From assembly GCA_025917655.1 (NCBI GenBank), contig CP084620.1, positions 806,001 to 870,000 of the forward strand: 64,000 bases of DNA, given 5' to 3'. The position numbers were made by a program, and so were the translations under genes. This document shows, piece after piece, positions 10,801-22,500 of this stretch (the stretch's first letter is position 1; the number at the start of each line of letters is the position of its first letter). Source of the stretch: Chlorella sorokiniana. Lineage: Eukaryota; Chlorophyta; Trebouxiophyceae; Chlorellales; Chlorellaceae. Under the pieces are notes generated by a model. The model worked only from the letters and a program-made list of their open reading frames with translations. It made no database searches and was not told the DNA's origin.

Positions 10801-13800
10801 GCGCACGCCCCGTGCTGCCCGTTGGGTTGGCTCATGTTGTTCCTTGCATTCGCGCAGGCTCCAACGTTGTGGGCCAGAGCATCCGCGCCTCCGCCTTCCG
10901 CTCCCGCTTCCACGCCGCCGTGGTGGCCATCAAGCGCAACGGCATGCCGCTCAAGTGGACCGGCACTTACATTGGGGATGAGGTCCTCAAGGTGAGCTCC
11001 CATGGGCGATCCCGAGCAGCGTTGATGCTTGCGGCCAGTTGCTTTGTCCACAGGTTTGAACGACAGGCGCCAAGCGGGCGGTGGCCAAGCGCCCCGTGAT
11101 AGAGGCCGCACTTTCCTCAGGCGTGGACTCGCTGCTTGCCCCCTCACCCCTCACCCCCTCCTGATCCTCCTCGCAGGCCGACGACCGCCTGCTGCTGGAT
11201 GTGGCGCCCCAGTTCTGGACCGCCCCCGAGGTCAACGATGCCTTCACCGACATCACCAAGGGCGGCCAGGTGAGCTGTGTGTGTGGGTGTGGGGGGGGCA
11301 TGACAAGGAGGAGGTGTTGGCCGGGTCTGGTTTGCTGTTGCTTTGCTGCCGTGCTGAACCGGGGCATCTCCTGCTCCTGACTGTTGCAGGTGCGCGCCCA
11401 CAACGAGTTCTTCTTGGGCTTCAGCGTCTCCCGCCCCCTGGTGGGCAAGACGGTGCAGAAGAGCGGCCTGCGCCAGCTGCCCAACGCCTTCCTGGTGGCC
11501 ATCGACCGCGGCGCCACCACCCTGCACGCCGTGTCCCCCGACGAGGTGCTAGAGGCCGACGACGTCCTGTGGTTTGCGGGTGAGGGCCCCGGCACCCCTT
11601 CTTGCTTTTTTTCTTTCCCTCCCCCACACCCTTGGCAGCCAGCCAGCGCGGCCCTCCTGCCCTGTGCCACTGCCTTGCTGCCTGGGTGACGCAGAGCATC
11701 CAAACGGCTGCCCTTCTGCACAGCTGGCCACGCACTGCGCGCTGAGCCTTGCACCTCCTGCCGCTCGTCCCGCAGGCAACGCCGACGCTGTGCGCTTCAT
11801 CCGCAACACCCCGGCTTGAGCCCTCTGGCCGAGAAGCACGCCTCCAAGCTGCGCGGCACCGTCAAGGTGGAGCGCCGCCTGGTGCAGGCTATCGTGGCGC
11901 CCGAGTCGCCCCTGCTGGGTGAGCTGGCACCCGGAGCTGGCTGGGGCTGTGTTGGCTGACTTGGGTGTGACGTGGCACCAAGCTGTGCCCTTCGTCGTCC
12001 TGTGTGTTCATGCCCTGCTGCGGCACCTTTTGCTGCTGCTGCCCCTGTGGTTTCCACCCCGCCACGACAAACCCAACCCCACATCCCTGCCCTTCCACCT
12101 GCTACAGGCCTCACCATCCGCGACGTGCGCTTCCGCGAGCAGTTCAACGCAGCGGTGGTGGCGGTGGCGCGCAAGGGCGAGCGCGTGCGCGCCAAGCCCG
12201 GCGACATTGACATCCGCTCCGGCGACATCCTGCTGCTGGACACGGGGCCTCCTTCGCGCAGCAGCACCGGGTGTGTGCCCGCTTGTGTGCGGACTCAGCG
12301 GGCGGGGTGACGGGCTGGTTGCCTTGGCAGGCCAGGGCTGGCTGGGCTGCCCCTGCGCGCATCTCCAAGATTGCCCTGAGCCGACAGGCTGTTGTGGTGG
12401 CCGTTGCGCCTGCTCTTCGCGCTCGGACCCTCACTGCTATTGCCTTGCCCCCTGCCCGCAGGACTCAAGCACTTCAGCCTCATCATCGAGATGCCCAACA
12501 CCAACCCCCCGCTACCTGCACACCGCAATCTGCGTCATCTCCATCGCCACTGGTGCGGCGCTGAGGGCAGGCCTGACCGCCTGCTGCTGCCCTGCTACTC
12601 AAGCATGGATGCCCGGCGGCGTCGCTTGCCTGCCATGCTCCGCTGCACCCTTGCCAGGCTTTTCACTGTGCTGTTCACTGGCCATCACCGCAACACCCGC
12701 GTTTGCCCTTGCCCATGCATCGCTGCAGCCTTCACCCTCTACGCCACCTCCATCATCGACATCCTGCCCGCCGCCACCATCGTCGTCGCCATCATGCTCT
12801 TCACCGGCTGCATGTCGCCGGAGCAAGCCCGCCGCTCCATCCGCTGGGTGAGCTGGCGCGCCTGGCCCGCGCAGGCCCGCTTGTCAGTCGTATCAAGCGC
12901 GTATGGAAGGCGCATGGTGGTCTGCTGGGGCTGGTCCTGTACCTCAGCGTGGCTTGGCTGTAATGAACCCCAGATCCACCCATCCACCCAACCCCTGGCC
13001 CCTTTCTTGTGGCAGGATGTGTACCTCATGATTGCCGGCAGCTTCGGTGTGTCGGCCGCGCTGGAGCAGTCGGGTGGCGCTGCCGCCATCGCCAACCTGA
13101 TTGTGGAGATTGGCAAGAACGCGGGCGGCGGCAACTTCACCATCGCCGCCGTCTACATCGCCACCACCCTCATCTCCCAGATCATCGCCAACAACTCCGC
13201 CGCCGCCCTCATGTTCCCCATCGCCGCCACCATCTCCACCAACGACGGCGTGGACGTGAGCCGCTGCTGCCGCCGCGCGCCGCAATCCCTTGCTGCCCAG
13301 CCGTGCCACGTGCTCTGCAGCTTCAGGAGGCACAAACCCGCTGCCCGGGGCCTGGCCTGACGTTTCCAGCTGGCTGCTTGGGCCCCCACAAACAAAAAAC
13401 ATGCGCCTGCCCACCCACCTGCCGCAGATCTACCTGCTGTCGTACGCAATCATGCTGGGCGCCTCCTCCGTGTTCATGAGCTCCTTTGGCTACCAGGTGG
13501 GCTGTGGGCGGGGGGCCTACCTTTCGCCTGCTGCTGATGCTTTGCTCGTGCCTGCATGCTGCACAGGCTGATCCCCCATCACTGTTTAAACACAGTCCAC
13601 TGATGCCGCCTGCTCCCCTTGCCTGCTGCAGACCAACCTGATGGCCCTGGCTGCTGGCGGCCACTCCAGCCGCGACTTCCTCAAGTATGGCACCCCCATG
13701 CAGGTGGGTGGGGGTAGGGGGCGAGAGGGGGTACGTGCATGTCACACGGGGTTCCCTCACGTGTCGTCAGGCTCTGTGGTACCATGCCGGCACTGGTGTG

Positions 13801-14038
13801 GCACCGGTGCCCTGATGCACATGCCCCGCCCCCGGCGCACCTCCCTTGCCCCCCGCAGGTTGTGCTGGCTGTGGTGTCCATCATCTCCCTCATCTTCGAC
13901 GACAACTGGGGCATCGTGTGGCTGGTCACCGGCATCGCCAGCCTCGTCATCCTGGGCCTGCCCCAGGTGGTGGAGCTGCTGAACCTGTGGAAGGAGAGCA
14001 AGCAGGCCAAGGCGCAAGCCGCCAGGGAGGGCAAGTGA
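7842..14038 (+). CDS. SAC1/SLT-type sodium/sulfate symporter with TrkA-C domains
   Basis: Large multi-exon gene from ATG 7842 (MATPVTRRRGRLAALRR). Order: N-terminal membrane helices (YNAFVLSILAGGILLMVLP; SLVFIGLGFVLMVFDVV), a DASS/SLC13-like half with the substrate-loop motif NTTIGTSTNL (about 9330-9358), a large soluble insert containing RCK_C/TrkA-C-like segments (for example GQYVTSVRRGDQLIHAVGP, 10066-10130; GLRQLPNAFLVAIDRG, 11466-11512), then the second half with IANNSAAALMFPIA (about 13187-13225). This layout is that of Chlamydomonas SAC1 and SLT1-3, plasma-membrane proteins of sulfate uptake and sulfur-starvation response. Conserved exons slip frame at G4 10016-10019, C4 11809-11812, G4 12244-12247 and C6 12505-12510; the first three each need one extra base, the last is one over or two short. 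The intron after 8909 uses a GC donor. The stop is TGA 14036-14038. Confidence 0.9.
8910..9031 (+). other. GC-AG intron in the sulfate transporter
   Basis: The exon ends ATGCTGGCCCAG and the intron starts GCAAGG; the next exon starts GTCCGCATGTG after TGCAG. Joining at these points keeps the frame (TMLAQ then VRMCVVTAVF). No GT donor in frame is nearby. Confidence 0.75.
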
Positions 14039-14334
14039 GCGCGCTGCGCGCATACCGTTCCAACCCCCAAACTCAAACCACCCAGCTCTCTCTCCTCGGT
14101 AGCAATGGAAGTCCGCCCCCTTTCCCCTCTGTTGCTTTCATTTCCGCCGTGCCACTGCTGCTCTCTTTGGACTGATGCGCCTTGCGCGCGCACGCGCCGC
14201 CTGACGCGCGCGCGCCCCCCTTTCCCCGTCCCCATTCCCCCCCCCAAAACACATGCGAACTGAGTATGTCTGTGACTGCACTTCATTCTTACCCTAGCGG
14301 GCTGCTTGTTGCCCGTGGTTGAGCATGGCAAGCT

Positions 14335-14339
14335 TGTAA
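14335..14339 (+). promoter_or_regulatory. TGTAA polyadenylation signal (sulfate transporter)
   Basis: About 300 bases after the transporter stop. TGTAA is the usual green-algal poly(A) signal. Confidence 0.65.
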
Positions 14340-15500
14340 TGGCTGGGTACGTGAGTGTGTTCATGCATGGGTATGTGAGGGCGCAACCCTCCCGCAACGC
14401 TGCACCCTTCACACGTAACCACGGCGCACACTGGCCAGCACGGTTTGGCTGGCTTGTGCACCACCCATCACCTCGCGCATGTGGCGCCAGCTGCGCAGCT
14501 GCGAGGCGCAACACGCATGACGCTTTTCGCACAGGCAATGGCCTCAGCTCTTCTCTGGTCTTGCTTGGTTAGGGCCCCGGATTATAATAGTGGAGTGAAT
14601 TTCTGACTCATTCCAACCTGGCATAAGTCAACCCACTGCGCTGACCGACTCGTGCACGCGGCAGCAGCGTTTAGCAGCGGCCGGCCCGCGAAATTCCGGC
14701 AGTGCACGCCCCAAGCAACGGCAAAATTATGGAGGAGCCGAAAATCGCGACGGTCGACCTGGGCGGTGCGCGCGTTGACCGCTGCCTTTTCGCGCCGAGG
14801 CCGTACAGTACTTCTTAAATAATCGCGGTGCCAAAAGGCCTTTTCTACACAAGAGCGTTGTTTTGTTGATCTGTGCAACAGCAAATTGCGTTCGTTGGCC
14901 CTTGCCTTTCTGAAAACGATACAGTAACTACTAGTGCGAAAGGCAGGTTTATCTTCGTTTGCATATCTATCAATGTCGCATGTCGACGAAAACAAGATCA
15001 CACAGCTGCTTCCAATCGGGCGGGCAATATCTGCAGCGTTGTGACTTGCCGCCGCCGCTGTTGCGGGGCAGCGTGCTAGGTTGTTGCCCGCCGTGGGACT
15101 CCAGCACGCACATCCCGCCCGTCGTGTGATTCACACTGACACAGGCGGGTGTTTTTAAGCTGCAAGCAGCACGCCTGCGCCCAGCACCTACGTGCACGCA
15201 GGCGCAGATGTGTTGGGTAAGCAGCTCGCATGGCTAACTTGCCAGCAACCACTCAAGTGTGGGTGGGTGTGGCGCAGTTGGCGCACTCGCTCGATGCGTT
15301 TCGGACCAGTGGTCTTTCCCTAGTGCTCCCCCTCCGTTCTATATCAACGCACATCCCACTTACATGCTCATGCCATGCTGCATGCTTTGATGCTGCCAAC
15401 CGCATGCCTGAGGTCATGCCACCTTTCATGCGGCATGGAGCCCAGCTGCTGCCCCACCCCGCCACTGCCCATCAGCTGTGAACAGCAAAACGGCATCCAT

Positions 15501-15559
15501 GCCGTCAAGGGCGGCTAAGTACGGTTAAGATGCATGGTTACATAGCCGCCCTTCACGGC
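15501..15559. repeat. Inverted repeat, 17-bp stem and 25-base loop
   Basis: Left arm 15501-15517 (GCCGTCAAGGGCGGCTA) pairs with right arm 15543-15559 with one mismatch. It could be a cruciform, a transcript hairpin, or the end of a degraded miniature element; I see no flanking target-site duplication. Confidence 0.75.
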
Positions 15560-16114
15560 GGCAGCCTGAGTCCGTGCGTGCACACTGAACCTTCACGCAC
15601 ATTGTAGCAAGTCCTTGCACAGCTTGGATGTGGCGCAGGTTCGCCTATGCCCAGCAGCTCACGCATCCTACCTCCAAACATCCTTTAATGTTCACATTGT
15701 CCCCACCTCGTCAGCCACAAAATCACTGCAGAACTGGCGGTAACTGGCAACTCCACTCAATTCCCTGAAGCCCGGAGGGCGTCCTCAGACGGGGCCCCAA
15801 ACCTCCTCTGGGCCTATTTCATCCTCTCTAATCTGTGCTGGAATACACAGCTTGTGAACATTGGATGAAGGTTGAACTCGGTGCTTGGGCTTGCAATCGG
15901 TGGACGCTGCGGTGACCTGGATGCCGCCGCTCTTTGCAACCCGGCAGCCTCAGCGATCCCGCATCCCTCCGACAGCCATAATTCACAGCTTCCAAGTGTC
16001 GATTGTTTTTCTCCAAGGCGCTCCGCTACACTGCTCCCCGCTTAACTTCTTCGGCTTCGCTCCCCTAAGTGGGGGCTTCAAGAGATGCAGGCATTCAGTT
16101 ACGCTTGAAAGGCG

Positions 16115-19100
16115 ATGACAAGTCGCCCTGCGCAGGACTTTGCCGCACCAGCACGCAAGCGACCTAGGCTTCAAGACATGACGAACAGCAGCAGCAGCAG
16201 CCCTGTGCAGACTGGCAACGGGCGATCACCAGGGAACGAAGCCCTTGGGCTGAAGCTCAGCCCTGCCTGGGCTCTCTCAGACTCCGGGGCCGGCACGGCG
16301 GCTGTGGCCGACCCGCTGGGACGCCACGGCTTGATTGATCGCACACAGTATATACGGCTGTTGGAGCAGTCGCTCAGCAGCCTGGGTTTCAACGATGTAG
16401 CGCAGCAGCTGGAACAAGCTTCAGGTGTCGTCAGCCAGCCGCCGCAGGTGCGTCACGGGTGCTGCTGCTGCTGCGCGCTGCGCCCGAGCCAGCATCCCGG
16501 GCTTGTCTGCAAGGCCTGCCTGCTGCTTCCCTGGCTGCAGGTCAGCCAGTTGCAGCACGCTGTTTTGTCTGGCGACTGGGATGCAGCCATCCAGCACACT
16601 AATCGGCTTGACCTCGGCGACACGGCTGCGCTGAAGGTGGCAGCAAGCGGCTGGCTGGCTGGCTTTCTCACTGCCACCCCTGATTCGCTCGTGCTGAGTT
16701 CCTCAGCCTTGCTTCGCACTCTCCGCCACCTTGGCAGCATGGCTTCCTGGCAGCATGGCTCGTTGAGGTCCCTGTGTGGCGGCAGGGGTTGGACAGTGTT
16801 GCGCTCCGTGAGCTCGTGCCGCCCCCTGCCCCCCTTCAGGAGGCCAAATTCATTCTGTTGGAGCAAGCGTTTATGGAGGCACTCGAGCGGGGGATTCCGA
16901 CGCCGCACTGGCCTGCTTGCGCGAGCAGCTGACCCCGCTAGGGGTGAAGCCTGACCGCCTGCACCAGCTGGCCGCGCGCCTCATGCGTGGCAGCAGCGGC
17001 AGCTGCAACGGCGAGGACGTGCCGCCCGGGCAGCAAGGCCAGCAGCAGGCGGCACGCCGCGCGCAGCAGCAGCAGCGCGGCGCGCGTGCCGCGGTGCTGC
17101 GGCGCCTACAGGCCGTGGTGCCGCCCGAGGTGATGCTGCCGGAGCGGCGGCTGGAGGAGCTGGTGGAGCAGGCTCTGGCGGCGCAGCTGGCGGCCTGCCC
17201 CTTCCTGAACAGCCTGGCCGCGCGGCCCTCCCTGCTCAGCGACTATGCGTGCGGCACGGAGCAGGTGCCTTCGTGCACCACACAGGTAGCTCGCTGGGAG
17301 GGAGGATGCATGGGTTCGGCAGCGCTGGCAGGGTGTGAGCCCTCCGTTGCTGCCGGGTGCAGGGGCGCATGTGGGTTGGGGTCCGCGGCGGGCTGCGCCA
17401 TGTGGGAGCGCTTCTGTGGGTGTGAGCCAGCCCCTGCCGGCTCTACTCGATCCTTCCGTTTGGCATCACTGCTGTCTGGTGCATCCCCTCAGGTGCTGTT
17501 GGACCACAGCGACGAGGTGTGGCACCTCCAGTTCTCGCACGACGGCCGCCAGCTGGCGTCCTGCGGCAAGGACCAGACCGCCATCCTGTGGGACGTGCGC
17601 GGCGCGCGCCGTCGCCAAGCGCGCCGTGCTGCGCGGGCACAGCGGCCCCATCGCCTTCCTCTGCTGGTCCCCCGACGACGCGATGCTGGCGACGTGCGGG
17701 CAGGACGCGCTGCGCGTGTGGGACGTCGCCTCGGGCGAGTGCCTGCGCGTGCTGGGGCACCACAAGGTGCGGCTCGCCCGCCGCTGGGGTGCCGCTGCCC
17801 GCCCGCAGCGCAGCTGACCCGACGTACCACGCCCGACCGCACGCCAATCCCTCGCAGACTCCCTCGCTGCCTAGCCAGCTGTGCTCGCTCAATCTCCCTG
17901 CTCTCTTTTTCAGCCCCCTGCCTCTCTGCCACGCACTTCCCATGCTCCACCACCCGCTTCAGCCCCCTGCCTCTCTGCCCAACCGCTCCCCAATGCTCCA
18001 CCCGCTTCACCCCCTGCCCCATGCTCCACCCGCTGGCTCTGCTGCCCGCAGGACCCTGTGACGTGCGCGGCGTGGTTCCCCGACGGCCGCCGCCTGGCCA
18101 CGGGCAGCCACGACAAGCAGCTGTGCGTGGTTTCGCTGGACGGCACCGTGGAGCGGCAGTGGCGCATACAGCGGGTGCAGGAGGTGCTGGTGGCGAAGGG
18201 GGGCGCTACATCTTGGTGAGTCGGGGCCATGAGGCTGCGTGTGTGTTGTATGTGTGTGGTGGGGCCGGTAACAATGGCGGTGGGCGGGGCCAGGGAGGTG
18301 GGGGGCTTGGGAGGGGGGCGCGCGCGCGACGCGCTGCCAGTTTAGCGATGCGCCGCAGCCTGCCCTCCTCCTCCCATTGGCCCCGCCTGTTCCCAAGTCT
18401 GTGGCTGTCCGTTCGCTGCCTCCCGGCTGCCACCCCGGCCCCGCCGCCTCCCAGCCTGCATGCACGAACCACGCGCACTGGCACACGTTGCTAGCCCCCC
18501 CTCCCCCAGGCCGCCACCTGCGAGCGCAAGGTGCGGGTGTTTGACCTGGAGCAGGATGCCGAGAGCTCGCTGCCCGAGGCCGAGACGCTGGTGTCCATGA
18601 GCCTGTCGCGCGACGGCCGCCACCTGCTCGTCAGCCTCACCTCCTGCGCCATGCGCCTCTGGGACCTGGGGGCGCACCCGGGCAGCTGCGCCTGCCTGCC
18701 ATGCCCTGCGCCACCTACCAGGCAGCCAGCGTGAGAGGGGGGCCAGCGGGCTGTAGGCGGGGGCGGGACCAAGGCGGGGAAGGAAGGGGCACTGGTTGTG
18801 TTGGGCCTCGCAGGCTGGCAGCCCGGGAATGTTGAGCAGAACGGGCTGCGCAGCGCTGCCCATCCCAACCGGGGTCTGCTGGCCTCCCGCCGGCGCAGGA
18901 CAAGCAGAGCCGCTTTGTGGTGCGCTCCTGCCTGGGCGGCCTGGACGACCGCTTTGTGCTGACGGGCAGCGAGGAGTGCCGCGTCTACGTCTACCACCGC
19001 CACACGGGTGGGGGGCTTGCTGCGGTGTCGGCCTGCGGTCTGAGCTGGTTGTGTGATGCATCGGGGAGCCCTTGATCATTCTTGCTGCTGCTGGTATGGC

Positions 19101-19322
19101 GGGCGGGGAGCCGGCGCTGCCCAGCTGCTACCCGACCGCTGCTGCCTGCGCACCCTGCTCAGGGGAGCGGCTGCTGTCGCTGGAGGGCCACAGCGGCACC
19201 GTCAACTCGGTGGCCTGGAACCCGGCAGACCCCGGCTGTTTGCCAGCGCCAGCGACGACCGCAGCATACACATCTGGCAGACGCGCGCCGCGGCAGGGGC
19301 GGTGGCTGGCGGACTGCAGTGA
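16115..19322 (+). CDS. WDR26: WDR26/GID7-like LisH-CTLH-WD40 protein
   Basis: Starts at ATG 16115 with a Ser-rich head, then a LisH motif ([19 protein letters not shown], residues ~73-91), a CTLH region ([44 protein letters not shown]) and WD40 blades ([58 protein letters not shown]; final blade [17 protein letters not shown], then FASASDD and SIHIW). This order is diagnostic of WDR26 (yeast Gid7), a scaffold subunit of the GID/CTLH E3 ubiquitin ligase. Frame slips at G5 16889-16893 and C4 19230-19233 are each one base short; another near 17606-17611 lies in a CGCGCG tract. Stop TGA 19320-19322. An intron near 17911-18035 contains a tandem repeat. Confidence 0.9.
17911..18035. repeat. Intronic tandem repeat, ~48 bp unit
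   Basis: Copies start at 17911 and 17960 (CAGCCCCCTGCCTCTCTGCC...) with a shorter third at 18008, each ending near ATGCTCCACCCGCTT. C/T-rich, so it extends the polypyrimidine tract of the acceptor before 18053. Confidence 0.8.
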
Positions 19323-19463
19323 TGGGGAGTCGGGCTTCGGTCGCGATTGCTTGGCTGTGGCCCCGAGCGGGAGGCCCCAGCAGCAGCCCAAACGATTTTC
19401 GGGGCGTGTTTGATTTCAGACCCAACTTTGGTGTATACTAAGACCAGGTTCATTGCATTGTCT

Positions 19464-19468
19464 TGTAA
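19464..19468 (+). promoter_or_regulatory. TGTAA polyadenylation signal (WDR26-like gene)
   Basis: 142 bases after the stop codon and about 120 bases before the next start codon. Confidence 0.7.
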
Positions 19469-19587
19469 ATTAGGAGCATGGCCGACTCGTCACAACCTAA
19501 GTGCGCTGTGACGCAGCGCGCCGCTGCAGGCCGTACCTTAATGGGGGCCTTTGCGCTGTTGCCCACAGTCTAAATGGCCAGCCCGAC

Positions 19588-22500
19588 ATGGTGGCCGTCA
19601 TGAATGGCCCTTGCAAGCCCCGCAAGCTACAGCCGGGGGCCGCGCTGCTCTTTGGAGTGCTCATTGGGTTGTCCCTGCTGCCTGTTTTGAAATTTCTAGC
19701 CGGCACACAACTTTTAAGCTGCAATAGCGTGTCGCTGTGCCCAACCATACGCAACGCGACTGCAGCAGCTCTTGCCCCAGCCGGCCCAGCGGCAGCCTTT
19801 TCGTCGTTCATCTACCCCACGTGGCCCGCAACCGATCTCAGTCCTGCGGTGAGAGACGCCGAGGGCGGCGAACCACACACACTGCCTGTGGCGCGGCCAC
19901 GGCGGGTGGCGGGCGGTTGACGGGAGCGCGGCGGTGGCGCAAGGGCTGAAGCGGGTCAGCATTGTTGGCTGCCTACAATCATCTCTACTTGCCTGTTGCA
20001 GGACTTTATTCCGCCGCCGCCCAAGAACAAGAAGAAGGTGGTGGATGAGTCGGTGCTGTGGGGATACGTGCCGGCGCTGGACCCTCGGGGCCTGCAGCGC
20101 GGCCTGCTGCACCACGGGGACCCCGCCCGCCTGCGGCGTGCGCTGCACAAGCTCATGAGCGGCGAGAAGGTGGTGGTGGCGGCGGTGGGGGCAGCATCAG
20201 CGTGGGGCGCGGCTCCGCGTCGCAGGTGGGAAGCAGGGAGGAGGGGTTAGGCTGGAGCGGGTGCTGCTGCGCGGCAGCCCTGCCCACCACTTCCCGCCAC
20301 CGACCTGCTGTGATCCGCTGCCTTTGCTCGCACTGCCGCCAAGCCGTCGCTGCCCATGTCAACGTCGCCGCTGCACTCCCCACCGCCGCCTGCCCTGTCG
20401 CCCCGCAGGGCAGCGACATCGACACCGACTGGCCGTCCTACCTGGACCAGTTCCACGCCTGGCTGCGCGCCGCCTTCCCCGCTGCCCAGCCGCAGCTGGT
20501 GAACAAGGCGCAGAGCGGATCCACCAGCAACATATTCGACGCCTGCGCCGAGGCGATGGTGCCAGAGGTGGGGGCTGGGGGGTGGCGGAATCGCTGCCTG
20601 GCTGCCTTCCTTGCCCGGCCCCTGGCTGGCATCGATCATTGCCTTTGTTGAATTATGCAATTGTTGTTTCACAGGCGTCTGCGCAGCCCGTTTGTGACTG
20701 TTGGCGGGGCGCGCTGTGGCCTGCGTGCGTGCCGGCTTGGCCTTCACTAGGCCTTGCGTGCCGTGTCATTTGCAGGATGTGAGCGTGGTGATTGTGGAGT
20801 TTGCTTTGAATGATGGGACGCAAGCAGCCTGCAAGGGTGATGGGAGCGGCACTGTGCCCGCCCGCGCCTCCTTTGAGCGCCTGCTCCGCAAGCTGCAGGT
20901 GGGTGGGGGTGCCTGCTCGGCTGCCTGACGGCTGCCTGCTCCACAGATCCTGTTTCGTCCGTTCTGTTTCATGTTCAAATCGTTACTCGCCCTCTCATTC
21001 CGCCCCCGTTTCCCCTTGCCAGGCGCTGCCCAACCGCCCCGCCGTGATTGTCATGAACGCGTACAGCTTCATCCGCGGCGCCGTGGGCTCTTACGTCAAG
21101 AACGCCGAGAATGAGATGGCCATCATCGCCGCCTACTACGGCCTGCCCGCGCTGTCCATGCGCGCCGCCGTGTTCCACCAGATGCTGCGCAACCAGCACG
21201 GCTACAAGGTGGGGATCGGGGATTTGGGGGGCCCGGGGGGGGCCAAATGCCACGTTTGGGGGCCACGATGCCATCCTCCGAGGGTGGGCACCCCTGCCTA
21301 ACCCACATCCACTTGCCCTGCCTGCCTCTTCTTCCACCAGGTGGACCGTGTGCGCACCGAGAACCTGGAGACCAGCGCCCCCGACGAGCTCTTCCTCTTC
21401 GACATCTCACACCCCTACGGCCCCACCGGCCACCGCTACATGGCGGAGCTGCTCATTGGCCTGACGCAGCTCACGGCGGGCAGCCTGGTGGCACGCCCGC
21501 TGCAGCCCGCGGAGGACGAGCTGGCGGCGGAGCCGCTGCCGCCGCCCGTCATCCCGGGCAACTACGACAAGCGGGCGGCCTCCTGCATGATGAGCGTGAG
21601 CCGCGGCTGCTGCCAGCCCCTGCCCGCGGGGCGCAGCTTCAGCGGGCTGCTGCCACCCCCCGCCCCTCCAGGCGGCCCTCGCCGCCTGGGCTTCAACACT
21701 CCCCACCCTGTCGTGTTCCTGCCCCCGCAGCGCCAGTTTGAGGGCGTGGTGGCGGAGAAGAAGGGCTTCAAGTGGGTCAACGAGCGCCCCGACGCCAAGT
21801 CCGAGAACGACGAGAAGTGGGGCTGGATTGGCAGCCAGCCTGGCGACTATGTGGTGCTAGGCCTGGACTCGCGCTCCTCGGGGGATGGCGCCGGCGCCGC
21901 CGCGTCTGTTGGTGAGCAAGGGGGTCAAGGGGAGGCCAGGCACTAGCGCCGAGGCGCGGGGTGGAACACCCGACACTTCTGCTGCCCCGCCGTCGCTCGC
22001 AGAGGACGCGCTGCTGCCGGTGCTCAACCACCGAGCGCACGAGATCCTGGACTCTTACAACCACCTGCGGGGCCCCGTCGCCGCACCCCTCAACGTCACC
22101 GCCATCCTGCAGGGCCTGCCAGACGCAGGTGGGGCGGCCGGCTGGGAGCGCAGTGTGCTCTGCGGGGCGCAGGACAAGTGTGCTCTGCGGGGCGCAGCAC
22201 ACAGGCGGGCGGTGCGGTGGGGGAGCATTTTCACATGGCAGCCCGCTCACACCGCCCTTGGCGCCCCAGCGGCATGGGTATGTCGTGCGGCTGCTGAAGC
22301 CCGACTGGTGCGCTTGCCTGCTGGCCCTGCCTTGCGCAGAGGCAGAGAGCCAGGAGAAGGCACCGCCGAAGGAGGAGGGCGGGATGAGCCAGATCCTGAT
22401 TGGGCACCTGGCCAGCTACGAGGGCATGGGCAAGGCACGCGTGCAGTGTGTGAGCGGCTGTGAGTGCAAGGAAAGCGTGCTGGACGGCTGGTGGGAGCGG

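Larger units (their letters stand above)
14039..16114. other. Gene-poor region of 2.1 kb
   Basis: After the transporter 3' UTR there is a stretch of lower GC than its neighbours. It holds one 139-codon open frame on the minus strand (15001-14582, starting MILFSSTCDIDRYANEDKPA) without homology I recognise, a strong inverted repeat at 15501-15559, and otherwise nothing clear. The last few hundred bases before 16115 are probably promoter and 5' leader of the WD40 gene. Confidence 0.5.

Noticed and set aside
10000-12520. Sulfate transporter as a pseudogene
   Set aside because: All motifs are intact and each slip sits at a G/C run, as in unrelated essential genes of the window.
15262-15340. tRNA-like D-arm (GTGGCGCAGTTGGC)
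   Set aside because: No matching acceptor stem and no GGTTCGA-type T-arm follow within a normal or intron-bearing length.
16917-18494. 525-codon continuous frame in the WDR26-like gene
   Set aside because: It reads through introns and switches out of the WD40 frame after ILWDV; only parts of it are coding.
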